Origin: Ceriagrion tenellum
Lineage: Eukaryota; Arthropoda; Insecta; Odonata; Coenagrionidae
Length of the DNA stretch: 64,000 bases
Direction: 5' to 3'
NCBI GenBank assembly: GCA_963169105.1
Contig: OY720636.1
Location: forward strand, 69,924,123 to 69,988,122
Shown: in pieces, positions 37,030-48,279 of the stretch
How positions within the stretch are numbered: position 1 is the first letter of the stretch
Layout of the letters: each line of letters begins with the position of its first letter
Position numbers and translations under genes: made by a program
Notes under the pieces: generated by a model
Databases searched by the model: none
The model's input: only the letters and a program-made list of their open reading frames with translations
Told to the model about the DNA's origin: nothing

Positions 37030-37256
37030 AATGTCACATGGTTCCTTAAAAACTTCTTCGTGTGAATATAATGGTTCACATGTATCGGAAGGACTAGATT
37101 AGGAGCTGCTGGAGACTTGGAGATTTCATAGCAGGCTAAGGAAACTTGAAAATTCCATATCAAATGAGCTCCAGGATGACGCGGAGGACATAAAATTAAC
37201 GTTTTACAAAATCTGTGGAACTGTCAGAAGCGACAAATTAAGAGAGAGACAGTGCT
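37030..37256 (+). pseudogene. CR1-like LINE C-terminal fragment (second copy)
   Basis: The plus strand reads SLKTSSCEYNGSHVSEGL, then ELLETWRFHSRLRKLEN, SISNELQDDAEDIKL and FYKICGTVRSDKLRER. It matches the (V)xxxLGxxxLETRRxxARL...SDK segment seen at 22.6 kb, so it belongs to the same or a sister family. Stops and frame changes at the start show decay. The terminal FFPRTI motif is missing; the fragment stops just before an opposite-strand LINE tail. Confidence 0.6.
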
Positions 37257-37289
37257 GAACTGATCTTCTTTGAGTATTCTACCAGCTGA

Positions 37290-37600
37290 TTGGTATGTTT
37301 TTGGACAGATTTTATCCTACTGGCACATTGTTCCGTTGTGGATCCCATGGATGACCCGCCATTTGATCCCTCTTGACTTTCTTATATCGTCTTCCTCTTC
37401 TTATTTCGTCCAGAATTCCTGTACTCTTACGTCTTCTTCCCCAATCGCCAATAGTTTCCTCTCCTGTCAAACATTTTCCAAAACCTTCTCGTATGTCTTT
37501 GTCACTACCCAGCTCACCCTCTCCATCCTTCTCTTAACCCACATCTCAAACGATTTTGATTCCTTGTACATTTCACTTTCGCTGTTATGAGGTACAAAAA
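37290..37600 (-). pseudogene. RTE-like LINE 3' fragment, decayed
   Basis: The minus strand reads KSFEMWVKRRMERVSW (from about 37554), then TKTYEKVLENV, a stop, and ERKLLAIGEE. Further on comes YKKVKRDQMAG. It corresponds to (E)AFEMWxWRRMxxVSWTDRKTNEEVLxxVGEERxLL followed by the TYxxVKRxAxDRxxWR tail, so it is the same lineage type as the piece at 35690-36525. Only the extreme C-terminal end survives. Confidence 0.8.
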
Positions 37601-37604
37601 TGTC

Positions 37605-39045
37605 TCCTTCCCACAAAGAAATGATGACTACGAAGAGTAATAAGCTAATTCATATTTAAATTAAAATGTAAAAATTCCTCGGCAAAACTAGTCGAAGTAA
37701 GTAATCTAGAACAGTGGATATGTTTTGTTTCATTTATCATAATCCTCTTCGTGCAATGGAATTTTCCGAATAATCGGCTTCATCAATCAGTACCAATATT
37801 GATTGCTAAAAGAGAGTATAACACCCCAGGACATTGGAGTATACAACTGTAGGACAGCCCATGAACACGAATTTCAATTTTCGTCCTTCCCCTTTTCCTG
37901 TTCCTCGTCATTCCCTTCTAATATCTCTATTCCATTCCTTTTTCATGACTGGTACATTAACTTCCCCTGCCGTACGCCCCTGCGACCACACTTAGGCTGT
38001 ATGCAAGGTGTGGAAACGCCGGGGAAACACCCCGTATCCTGCCTGACACAGACTTTACTGAGACCCTGCTCCGGATTTCTAATTCGGGCGCTCCCTCTCG
38101 TAGGGCAGAAATACGATCCCGGGGGTGTGGGAAAAATATGTGGGGGGTGGCGTAAGTTTTTCCGGAAGGGTGTGGGGTGAGATAATTTATTTTGCCTTCG
38201 CGTCGGAAATTTGTGTGAGTGAAAGCTTTTGAGTGGGTGATCCACCGGCACTCCGGTTGAAACTCGATCAGGGAGAGAGGGAGGGAGAGAGTTGAGGTGG
38301 GGTACGTTTTTTCATCATTTTGCGTCGCGTAAAAAATCCTTCTCTAATGGGTAACTTGAATACGTGGGACAAAGACGGGAAGAATGTGTCCACAATTTGT
38401 TCCAAGATTGCTTTGTGATCATTTTGAAAACTTGCTTCCATATATTTAGGCCGAAGCAACGCTGTTGATTGGTACAATATTTCTCTCGTCATCCATTATT
38501 TTATAATGTTTATGCTTTATTAATAGAGAGTCGTCGAACGAATGGAAATAGCTGGGGTAGGGTTAGGAGTAGAATGCGAGGCATAAGCTTACGGATCGGA
38601 CACATTGAACTCAGCTTCATACTGCTAGCCTTCAAGTAATTTTGTGATCATAATTTGAAGGAGTGACCACTAGCTGAGATTATTAAAACGGTTGAGATTG
38701 AATTGGACATCTGAGAAAAAAATTAATGGGATAGAAGAGGGCCAGGTGATAAACTTGTCGTCGGCAACAGCCCATTAGGAGGAGGCGTATAGAACGGTCA
38801 GGTTAGCGTTCGCAGAATAGACACAAAAACTTCGTGACACAACAGAAAAAAATCAGAGATCCTCAGGAAACTCAACGACGCCGTTGGAAAGACAGCGAAG
38901 AAACCACGCTCTGCTACCAATTTTGAAGCATCAACGGGAGATGTTACTTCCCATCCGTCGGGCGCACGGACGTACTTCCCAACCGTCGGGCTTTGTAAAT
39001 GTCATTACGCATTGTTGTAGCGATATCTCTGAAAAATCTCATTCT
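37605..39045. other. No gene recognised
   Basis: AT-rich to 37860, then mixed. 37970-38290 is GC-richer, with purine runs on the plus strand at its right end (GGGAGAGAGGGAGGGAGAGAG-like). No domain recognised in the open frames. Confidence 0.4.
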
Positions 39046-39048
39046 TTT

Positions 39049-39110
39049 CTGGTAGTCGAACCTGGGCGCTGGCGAAGTAAGTCCAGCCCACCATGCTTAG
39101 CTCAGTGTGT
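39049..39110 (-). repeat. tRNA-like SINE head (minus strand)
   Basis: On the minus strand, CACTGAGCTAAGCATGGTGG (about 39107-39088, A-box-like) is followed by CCCAGGTTCGACTACC (B-box-like, about 39065-39050). Spacing fits a tRNA-derived head. No tail or boundary recognised. Confidence 0.45.
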
Positions 39111-39114
39111 TTTA

Positions 39115-40385
39115 TTTAACAAAGACCATTTCAATAATTACGAATATGTACCAATTAGGAGGAAACTTGTCCGTCTTGTTTAAAGTGGTTTTCTGATAGT
39201 GTTCTTTGGTAAGTATTTGTTATTAGCTGGTCTTCCTCCTTGATCGATGTCCCCGTTATAATTTTTTGAACACTCATGTATTACATAATTTTTATTTTTG
39301 TTAGTCGATCATGAATTTTCGTCATCCATTGTGTTTGCATTCCGTTTTTCAACGCCGCAATTCAGGGCAGTGTAATGAGTTGATTCAACACTGTGCGACC
39401 AACGCCGTTCTAGACGCTTAAGTAGAATTCTGTCGTCAAGCGGGAACTTACTAGCACGCTACCAACGTCAGACGCCTTTTGAAACGACTATTTGGTTGTA
39501 ATTAAAAGCATTATTCCTTTGGAGAGGTTTAATTTTCTAACAAAATAAAACAGTTTGAGCTTTAAAGTCGTAATTTTTCTTTGTGAAATTATAGGAGAAT
39601 TGATAATTTTGTTGATTTTTCTCTGGATTAACCTTTAACGCCGATAGTCTCCCGTTTAACTGCGGAACGACTGAGCTGGAAGTGGGCTTCCCTTCGTGAA
39701 ATAGTACACAGCAGCGAAGCCGTTATAGTGCACAATACACATAAAGGCGTCACATGTGGAACCTTTTCCGGGCCGGCGAAGCTTTTGCAAGTGCTAATGC
39801 GGCATGCGGGGTTACCAAAGCTCCACTTGGGGTGGGGGAGGGGCAGACTCATTAGCGCCCATGGGAGAGGAAAAGGCCAATGGGCAAGAGACCTCCAGCC
39901 CGAACCCATTGCCGACTTCCGACCATTCCACTGGAGATGAATCCCAAGGGTTCCCGCTCTCCCTCCGCCCCCGCCCCTCCCTTCCCCATCCCGCGTACAC
40001 CCCCAAGGCTTTAAGTCCATTCCGAAGGACTCGCCTCTGCACGTTAACTTTGGCTCTCCTGCTGAAATGCGCCCACGAGGATACGAGAGTGCCAGCCGAA
40101 GCACAATGGATATTAAAAGTCCTCTCGGAGATCAACTTTGGGAAGGGGAAATTGCGAAAACGAATCGGCATTAATGTCGGTGAATAACTTTGAGTTTAAT
40201 ACTCATCTATTGCGTGTACAAAAGTTTTTGCTGCTGATTAAATGTACTACGAAAATACTTGTCAGATTGATGATTATGTCGCAACGAAAAGGCTTCGGAA
40301 TAAAGTGTCGTGACTGTTAATTCATCTCGAGTGCTCATAAATGGTAAGCTGAAGGATTCTCTTGGATTCATTTCTACTACTCAGT
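39115..40385. other. No gene; GC-rich patch 39640-40180
   Basis: 39640-40180 is GC-rich with open frames on both strands up to 158 codons. The overlap of several unrelated frames over the same bases indicates composition rather than coding, and no domain is recognisable. The rest is AT-rich. Confidence 0.4.
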
Positions 40386-40387
40386 AA

Positions 40388-40775
40388 AAGGTCGTGCATG
40401 AACTACGTTACCATTTTCGGTGGTTGACATTGTTGACAACCGTTTTTTTTCTTTTTTTTCTACCCCCCCCCACGACATGTTACGTTGTCTCTACAAACGA
40501 AACTGTCAATTCAAAAATAATTTCTCAATTATTAAGTGAATTTATTTACAGGGCTAGGTTGAAATAAGACAAATAAAGGTTGAAATCAGATGCGCCCTTC
40601 CTCATATTAAACTCTGTGGTATTGTTGACGCGATATTGACAGGTAATAAACGTAAACAGGCGCATTGTAACAGCTACATTACTTTGAGGGAACCCCCACC
40701 CCCTCGTCACCCGCCGTAGGTTTTTAGGCGACGCCCTCCCACCCTAAGGTGGTAATATAGTTATGCACGACCCCT
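40388..40775. mobile_element. MITE-like element with about 25-bp terminal inverted repeats
   Basis: Left end AGGTCGTGCATGAACTACG (40389-40407, continuing TTACCA) and right end TGGTAATATAGTTATGCACGACCCC (40750-40774) are inverted copies with a few mismatches and a 1-base gap. The interior is non-coding and contains a C9 run (40466-40474) and C-rich stretches. Size and lack of coding fit a non-autonomous DNA transposon. Target duplication is unclear, so the superfamily cannot be named. Confidence 0.7.
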
Positions 40776-40779
40776 AACC

Positions 40780-42255
40780 TGTGCCATATTTTCATAATTT
40801 TGTCATTTTTTCGTTCGGAACGTTTTTGAATGTGCTTCTTCATTGATCTGGAGCTTCATTTTTGCGTTTGCTGCAAATTATCTTAATTATGACGAGGCTA
40901 TGCAATGCCGCTATGCAACGTCTGCAATATGCCGGAGACGTCGCATTGCGATATTGCGATTGATCAGGATATTTGAATGAAATGATATCCGATATAATGG
41001 TATATGCATGGACCAAAACTGATATCGCCGTGTGGTATTTAAGAATTAATATCGTACAGCTCTGACTATTGACGTCACTTCATCGTATGCGGCAGCACTT
41101 GCTCAGGAATGTTTAGAAGGACTGATGATTTCGTCAAAGGTTGAAGGTTTATGTGAGATTTCCCGAGAGCTCTTACTCAAGTATGTAACTCCAGGAATTT
41201 TAATCTCGTTCTCCCACTCAAATCTCTTAATCGTGTTTTCCTTCTTGGCAACGCTCAGCTTTGGTGTATTCCTCGATCGCTACTAAATTTCACTTCGAAT
41301 AGGCCCTCAGATATCTGATACTGCCTCCAATATTGCAGCCAAATTAATTTTACTACATGTTATTTATCATGTCATTTGGTGACCCAAATTATAACCGTTA
41401 ATTGATAGATGAAGCACTATTTTCTGGTCATTTCTTTAGTATTTCTTTTCGGTTTTCACGTTGATAATGGCATGATTTAGGATGACTCGTTTTAACCTTC
41501 TATTTAGATAAATTATTTATGTACCGGGCTGTTATAATTATGTGTTAGGGTAGATGTTGGATAAAGGTAAGTGGAAGAATACCACTATATGTAAATATTT
41601 GTGTTGTAATGTCCGTGTGTGATTACCTTGTTTATTGTTTGCGAAACCAAACGCACTGTAGAAGAAGGACGATTCATATCCATGGTTTACCATCGGAAGG
41701 TTCGCGGGAAATCAACATCGTCCAAAGTTTCTGTTGTAACCTCATGACTCGTTACTTTTTTTCCGCAAAAAATTGATTTTTTTGGAACTCAGTCCATTGG
41801 TGATTTCATTGTGAAAAGTTCGGTAGTTTACTGTATCGAATTTCGTAGGTATTGTCAAAGATACAAACTTTGTGTATTCTACCCATTCTTACAAACAACT
41901 GGCTTCAAATCTCTCACTTCATTTTCATGGAGATTCCCCTTGAAGCAATCCCCTGGAGAAGAACGACAGAACATTGGAAACGATTAGGGTTGCTCATTAT
42001 AAACATGTAGAATACACGTGGTTTCATCCCAGAATTTTCTGGTTTCCGTCCGCGGATGTTACTAAAAAATGTACGACCGTTTTGCCAGCTATCCTTCTGG
42101 CCAAGCAGCAAGATAGGTGGCGTAACGGTTGTCTATATGTTAAAAAATATACGTGGATGGCCACCCGAAAATGCTGTAATAATTAAATTGCTGCAAAAAC
42201 CGTGAAATTTTCTGTGAAATGTAAAATATTTTTCTTAAATTTCATTACGGATTCC
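40780..42255. other. No gene recognised
   Basis: AT-rich with a CpG-richer stretch near 40900-40950. No identifiable feature. Confidence 0.4.
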
Positions 42256-42259
42256 ATCG

Positions 42260-42369
42260 CGTTTGGTTGCTTCATGTAACGTATTTCATTTCCCATACAA
42301 GCCAAGTTGTCCTACCAGAAGGTGCCTCATGAAAGAGATGTGAAACACTTTGCATGAAGCAATCAAACG
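42260..42369. repeat. Inverted repeat, 30-bp arms
   Basis: Arms 42260-42289 and 42340-42369 (core TTGCTTCATG / CATGAAGCAA) pair with about six mismatches, mostly transitions, around a 50-base loop. Likely an old fold-back or MITE remnant. Confidence 0.55.
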
Positions 42370-42374
42370 TAACC

Positions 42375-44985
42375 CTTAAGCTAGTATTAGAATTAGAGGT
42401 ATCGTGAATTTGATGAGTTTTCTCTTATGAATACTAAAAGCTAGCCTTTGACCTAACTTAGCTGAAATCGTACTATTTCTCTGCCTTTTCATTACATTCT
42501 ATTATTACCTGTCCAAGATCGCCAGTAGATATCTCGCAATGCGTGTTCACATTTTTTTGCTAACGTGCATGTTCCGTGAAAGATTGGACTTGCAGACGCA
42601 GCACGCGTCTGAGAAATGTTTAGTGCTGAGGGCGCGTGATGAAGTCGAAGGGAACGACTGCCGTGTGGATGCGACGGCGTCGCAGATGAAAGGGCCGGCG
42701 AAGCCAAGCGGACAGCCCACAAGCCTTTGTGCGCTCAGAAGATGGTATTCGCGTGTATCATGCGTTTTATGCGAGTTACGTGCACGCGGAGGCTGCGAAT
42801 GCCTTGCGGAGAGAATGAGATCCTTGATGTGGAACTCTCTTTGTTCACCCGCGGAGTCACGTATCCAACCGTCCTCTCGCTCCTGACGGGTTTCTTTTAT
42901 TTTTTTAAGTCTTCAAACTGAAGACACATCGACCCATACCGTCGTGTCGACTCTTTGTGACTTGATGAGCTTCTGTTGTCTTTTTGTCGTTTTTCTCATT
43001 TGCAAATCGGGTAGCTTAATTAGTTAGCCAAGTGAAAACGATGGTACCGCACCTTAAGTTCTCACTTTGAATCACTGGTCGCGGCATGATGGGGCTCTTT
43101 GTAATTCTTACAACGTGGAGTTACTTTCCCAAGAGTGGTCGGATGATGAGAAAAAATTGAGCATGGAAATATTTTATTGGAATGAAAGAACAAATCTACC
43201 TGCTCAAGTAAGAGCTTCCTTAGGAAACTCAGTCTAAAACGATGGTGGAATTGTCTAAAGAGAAGCTCCAGAGAACAGCGGGAACCTTTCACTGGGTATT
43301 CTAGAATATGTAATATAAGCTTGACTTACGAGGTACCTTTTGGGGCATATATCCGTGACTCACCCGTGTGAGTCACTCGCAGAGAAAGGATAATGAAGTT
43401 TAAACCTGATCTTGTCATATTTTTGTATTGCTAGGAAAACTGCGGTAAACAGTATCCTGTGAATAATGCAGTAAATTATAATGAGTTGGTTCCCAAAGTG
43501 AAAATAAAAGCTCTTAATTGCCGATGTTTTACGCGCTCTCATGCGATTAAGAAGCGAAGAAATTCATTAATTGTTGGCTTAATACCTGCTAATGCCATAA
43601 CAGAATCTAAAGCAATGACGGAGGCAATCAAGACAGGATGCTCTTTGTCGTTCCACTGAAAAGTTATTACTTACATTTTTAAATACGGCTGTTATTTTGC
43701 GCTGATTTTTAAAATTATAGTTATTCATTTTTGGAGTTATCCAACACAGCGCTACTAATGCTTGCTCCTTATTTTAGCCTTAACTTGAATATGTTTGTCA
43801 TCGTTTGTAATTCTAAAATAGTTTTATTTCCATTTGCTTAATGAGCCCTCCTCAGTCTTTTTCGTTTACCTGCTCAGCCTAGAATATTTTTAATGTGTGG
43901 GCATGATATTTTTAGTGTTTTGCAGTGGCTTCATTTTTTTTACCTTCCTTCCATAATTTATCGACGTTGGCTGTTTTGTGATTTCTCTCTTTATGTTTTT
44001 ACCTTCATCTATTTAATACGCCCCTACAATTTCGTTGCTTCGAGTCTAAATTCCTCCGCTGTGGCGACGGTGGTGGACGGCGTACCGTCCGCCCATCTCG
44101 CTTCGCTGAACTGGCAGATGTTGCTGGAAATCAAATATGCATTTGGAAATGTAATTTGAAGTCACTAACCAGGTCAAAGGAAAACATGTACTCCATTAAT
44201 TACCCCCGAAGCTCAGATGGCAGCCATGTTCATAGGTTAACATAAGCAAAGCCGCGGGCGTGACGCAGCGTTAATAAAAGAAACATGTTGTTGGAAAAGA
44301 AATTGACCCGTCTCCCCATGCAGATTTTACTGCAGATTTATAAAGCATCTTTTCTGGGGGTAACGGAAGATTTTGTGTCTTCAGTCTTTTATTAACGCTG
44401 AAAGTGATATCGTTGAATAGGCAATGCATTCAGAACTTAATTTATTGTTCCATTAAATTTTATTGGCGGAAAGCCTGGTATTCTGCAAGTTACAAAATTT
44501 ATTAAAATCTGTCGTCCTTTTCACTTATCATGATAAATCTCAATGTACCTATCCAAAAATCATGAAAAACACGGCATCTCTGCCCCATTTTATACTTTGG
44601 AAATTCCGGTTTGAACAGTCTTATCAATAAGTTGTGCGGTTTTTTAATGTTTTTGTCACGTAATTAGAGTGATAACGAGAAGGGCCAACATAAATACAAA
44701 CAATTAATCAATTAGCAATTCGGCTATAATTTAGCTTCAATTATCATCTGCATTTTTGTATTTCTGACGAACAGTTTTGATTTTATGCCAATAATGTGCA
44801 TCTGAGCGTATATGGAAACGTATTTGAGGCGCTAAAAACATTTTGGTGGACTATTTTGCGTGGGCATTATCCCTTTCTCAAGGAAAAATGGGTTAGGGGT
44901 ACACCGTTTGCCGTCCCATCCGAGGGGCGTTATATTACACGCATGAGTCCCAGTTAGAGATCTTGATTCTTTCGAAACTTGTCTA
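42375..44985. other. No gene; CpG-rich patch and a palindrome
   Basis: 42580-42810 is CpG-rich with overlapping frames but no domain. GTGACTCAC (43355-43363) and GTGAGTCAC (43368-43376) form a perfect 9-bp palindrome arm pair. Half of it, TGACTCA, is an AP-1/bZIP-like site, so it may be a regulatory site or chance. The rest is AT-rich. Confidence 0.35.
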
Positions 44986-44989
44986 CCTC

Positions 44990-45062
44990 GGCTGTAAATC
45001 GAACCCGGGCTGCCAGAATAAAAGGTCCATGCTCTTGTCGCCGCGCCATCCCAATTCCCCCA
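44990..45062 (-). repeat. tRNA-like SINE head (minus strand)
   Basis: On the minus strand, GGGATGGCGCGGCGACAAGA (about 45053-45034) is followed by CAGCCCGGGTTCGATTTACA (about 45014-44995). The GGTTCGATTTA B-box and A-to-B spacing fit a tRNA-derived head, degenerate in the TPsiC stem. Confidence 0.45.
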
Positions 45063-45064
45063 CG

Positions 45065-45336
45065 GAAATCTAGGAATCGTTAAATCAATTCGAAATAAGT
45101 AATTCTTTTTTTCGTTTTATTTGGCTTTACAGTGCCTTGAACGAGATTATAAATTATATTTTCTCCACAACACTGATTTTCTAAGTGATGGTTTCGGGCG
45201 TAACTGATTTTCTAAATTGTATTGCTAATAATTTACTGCCAATATTTCATGGATTTTAAGTTCTCTCTATGACCCCTCAAAAATGAGGGATGTTATCGAA
45301 TTTATGACCGAGCAGCGTATCTGGGTTTTGCAGTTC
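45065..45336. other. No feature
   Basis: AT-rich spacer with nothing recognised. Confidence 0.4.
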
Positions 45337-45358
45337 ATATATATATATATATATATTA
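45337..45358. repeat. (TA)n microsatellite
   Basis: About ten TA units in a row. Simple dinucleotide repeat. Confidence 0.95.
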
Positions 45359-45359
45359 T

Positions 45360-46305
45360 ATCCTGCTAATTTTCCAGATGTACTCGAGTAGCCGATTATT
45401 GGTTCAATAAAGTTCGCGCAATCGATAAATTCAATAAGTTGGGCGAAGGATACCAAATCCAGGGGTGCGCGTTACCCGAAGCTGACTTGAAAGCGATAGC
45501 CAGAGATGAAATAACCAAAATTGTATTGAGAAATTGTCATTGAAATTCTATTGATCGCCTAGTATGCTCTGAAACGAGATGATAGTGTTAATCTAATAAT
45601 CAAATGCTTGAAAAATAAAATGTTTTTATCCTCATCATGATTCTCATATTTTGGGATTGCAACAGTGATTTTACGTTCTATATTGTAAACGTCACTAATA
45701 ATTAAAAGGTGCCTCAATTACTTCAAACAAATAGGTTCATTAATGTAATCACGGCACCGGGTTAGCACTTAAACGTAAGGTTGTCCATATTCAGCACATA
45801 CCCCTGGAGTCATCACAGTTCTCTTACAAATGCTCAATATGCTGAATCGTTACAAAAAAGTTAGAAACTGGTTTTAAAACTATGCAACGTTGTTTCCGCA
45901 GCCTCCATTTGTACTTTTTATCGAGGAAAAAATTCACTTTCTGCTGTAGAAATTATTGTGGTCCATAAATATTCAAGGGCCGACCCTAAGAATGTGGACC
46001 AATGAAACTTGGCTGAGATCTACGCGTCATTTTTGGTCGTCTGCTCACGCAATCTAATTACCTATGTATTCCCAGGAAGATGTGACGGTATACAAATATT
46101 TGAGTGGCGGAATAGGCACATGTTTTATTTCATATTCATCTTTGAAACATCAGCAACCACCCCATTTTTTTACAAAACGGTGGTTCATGCTTTAACAGTA
46201 ATCTAACGCCTGGAGGAATAATTGTGTCGGTCACGTGAGATTTTTAACGTATGCTCATGTCGTGACTCAAGAATTCTCCCGAGTTCCCGGCGGCCATTTT
46301 GAATT
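45360..46305. other. No gene recognised
   Basis: AT-rich; short frames only. Confidence 0.4.
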
Positions 46306-46309
46306 CCGA

Positions 46310-47330
46310 GGCTCGCATTTTTTTCCGTCTCCCTCCCCTCAAACCCTCCTTCTCCTCCTCTCTCCCAGGCGTTCGTCACCTCCCTCTCACAGAAGGGTGA
46401 CGCTGGGACGCGGATGTCGACTACGGCGCCCCCTCGACGGAAAACTGAGTGTACTACCCCTCCCCCCTCCCCCTCAGCCCTTCGTCAGCGCGCAAAATTC
46501 GGTCTCGTGGAGAATAGGTCCATCGGCCATTGTTTCATCGACTTCGGGGACAGATTGTGGAGGCCCTTTCATTGTCCGGCGAAATCGAGACCGTCCACCA
46601 ACAAACAGGGCACCCTGTTCCGTTGGGAAGGTGGCAAGTGGTGGGGTCTGTCCCTACACTATGGTGCGCGCACCATGCCCCTCGCAAACATGCCCCATTC
46701 GCAAGGGTTTGCTCGCTCTGCTTTCCACCGACCAGGAGAACGAGACGGGCCTTTTCTCCCCTCTCCCCGTCCTCATCAGGGCCCGCACCCAGTGCTAACC
46801 CCGGCGTTAAACTCCACGTCCCATGTACACGGCCACTCAGTCACTTCCCAACCCGTACTTGCTTGCCTGTCTCTCTCGAGCCTTCTCCCACCCGTCCCCC
46901 CACTTATGTTCTCCGCTCCTCTCCACTTGTGTTCCTCTCTCATATCTCTCCACCTCCCTCTTCGCTTCCTCCCACACGTAAAGTCTCGCACCATCTCGCA
47001 CGGGCCCTTTCTCACCACTTGACGATCCCCCCGCCCTCCCGCCTCTCTCCTCCCTCACCTGTTCCCCATCACCCAAGGCTTTCACTCCCCAAGTTCTTCC
47101 TCCGCCCTCTCTCGTGTAATACTCGCTTCATTTCTCCACACGCTGCTGCTGCCAACGAGCCGACCCAGCCGTCCTTCCGCGACGGAACTACAACTCATCT
47201 CACGCTGCCCCATTCATTCCGCTCTCGCCTCCCTCCTCCTCGCCTTCTTTTTATACATTTTTTGCGTGCATGCACCGACTCCTCCTTCTGCCGGTAACCA
47301 CGTCCATCTCCCCCTCTCGCGCTTGTCAAG
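46310..47330 (+). repeat. CT-rich GC island (about 1 kb)
   Basis: Pyrimidine-rich on the plus strand with scarce A. Three overlapping plus-strand frames of 187, 202 and 255 codons cover the same bases; overlap in every frame and Ser/Pro/Leu/His-rich peptides show that they come from low stop-codon density. No domain, start context or splice support. CpG is frequent, so a regulatory role is possible but unproven. Confidence 0.6.
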
Positions 47331-47478
47331 GTTGGCAGTGAGGTACCGGTGAGGTGAAATGTAAGGCACCATCCTGCGTAACGAAATATTTGTCGAGATA
47401 ATACGCGAAATGGCAGTATTTTTCTTCGCACTTGCTGAGGCAAGCACGCATCATCTGGTGTTATCAATAAGGCGATTG

Positions 47479-47531
47479 GTTTGCTGCGGCCCACCACTCC
47501 ACCACTGGTGATCTGGTGAGCCGCAGCAAAC
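47479..47531. repeat. Near-perfect 53-base palindrome
   Basis: GTTTGCTGCGGC (47479-47490) pairs with GCCGCAGCAAAC (47520-47531) exactly, and the inner CACCA-rich arms continue pairing with four mismatched pairs. Almost the whole 53 bases read the same on both strands. Weaker symmetry (CAATAAGG / CCTATTG) extends outward. It is probably the core of a small fold-back element; a structured RNA is an alternative. Confidence 0.75.
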
Positions 47532-47739
47532 TCCTATTGTTTAGTTATTGAAACTTAACGTCAAATTTCAATATTTTATCCACCCACAAACTGTATATTT
47601 TTTAATGACGGTCTTTTTATGTTTTTTTGAAATGAAACATTCGAAGAACTGGACCTACACTCCTGTGCAAAAAACTGCAGCAACAAGGACCTAGTGGAGC
47701 TTCAATGCAGTGGACTGCAAAATTATATTCACCACAGAA

Positions 47740-48090
47740 CTTCAAAAATGTCACCAATCCGCTTCATACTACGTAGTTCTTCATTTTTGACTTCCTTCAT
47801 TAGTTGCCTGATATATTCCATTCTTAGTCTTCCTCTGTAATTAAACCAATTCAATCCATTCATTTTACTTCCAGTTTTGTTCACAACAGCCTATTGTGTC
47901 ATAAAATCTGTTCTGTAAGTTTGCCCCTTCTTCATTTCATAGTATTCGTTACACATATGAGATCCCCGACTTCTTCATAGGACTTCTTCGTTTGTGGCTC
48001 TCTCCATCCATTTATTCTTCATCATTATTCGGTAACACCACGTTCCCATTGCCCCCAGTGTCTTTTGCTCAGCAGCTGTTATCGTCAAGG
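47740..48090 (-). pseudogene. RTE-like LINE 3' fragment, decayed
   Basis: The minus strand reads TAAEQKTLGAMGTWCYR, then MMKNKWMERATNEEVL followed by a stop, then VGDLICVTNTMK, GKLTEQIL, HNRLL, and RGRLRMEYIRQLMKEV with MKRIGD. It aligns in order with EQKRLEAFEMWCWRRMLKIKWTERxTNEEVLxRIGE..LLNTIKKRR..xLIGHILRHNxLL...RGRPRxEYIRQxMxDVG..SYxxMKR. Many stops; the fragment is only the C-terminal end. It is the best preserved TNEEVL copy after the one at 35.8 kb. Confidence 0.85.
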
Positions 48091-48279
48091 AAGTTTGGGG
48101 TACCTTGATTCATATTATTTATATCATATAAAATCATATATTTTAGGCCAAAGTTACGGTAGCATATTTCTTTACTTTATACTATTTAATGTGAGGTGTC
48201 AAGTGACGGCATTATTTCATGTTTTTTCTTATAAAAAGAGAAGTTTCAGGCTTGATGTGGTGGAAGGATTCCATCATGA

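Noticed and set aside
41118..41150. CTGATGATTTCGTCAAAGG as another hammerhead core
   Set aside because: The second core strand GAAA and a stem II partner are absent.
46235..47297. Three overlapping frames of 187, 202 and 255 codons
   Set aside because: Overlap in all three plus-strand frames over the same CT-rich bases shows composition, not coding.
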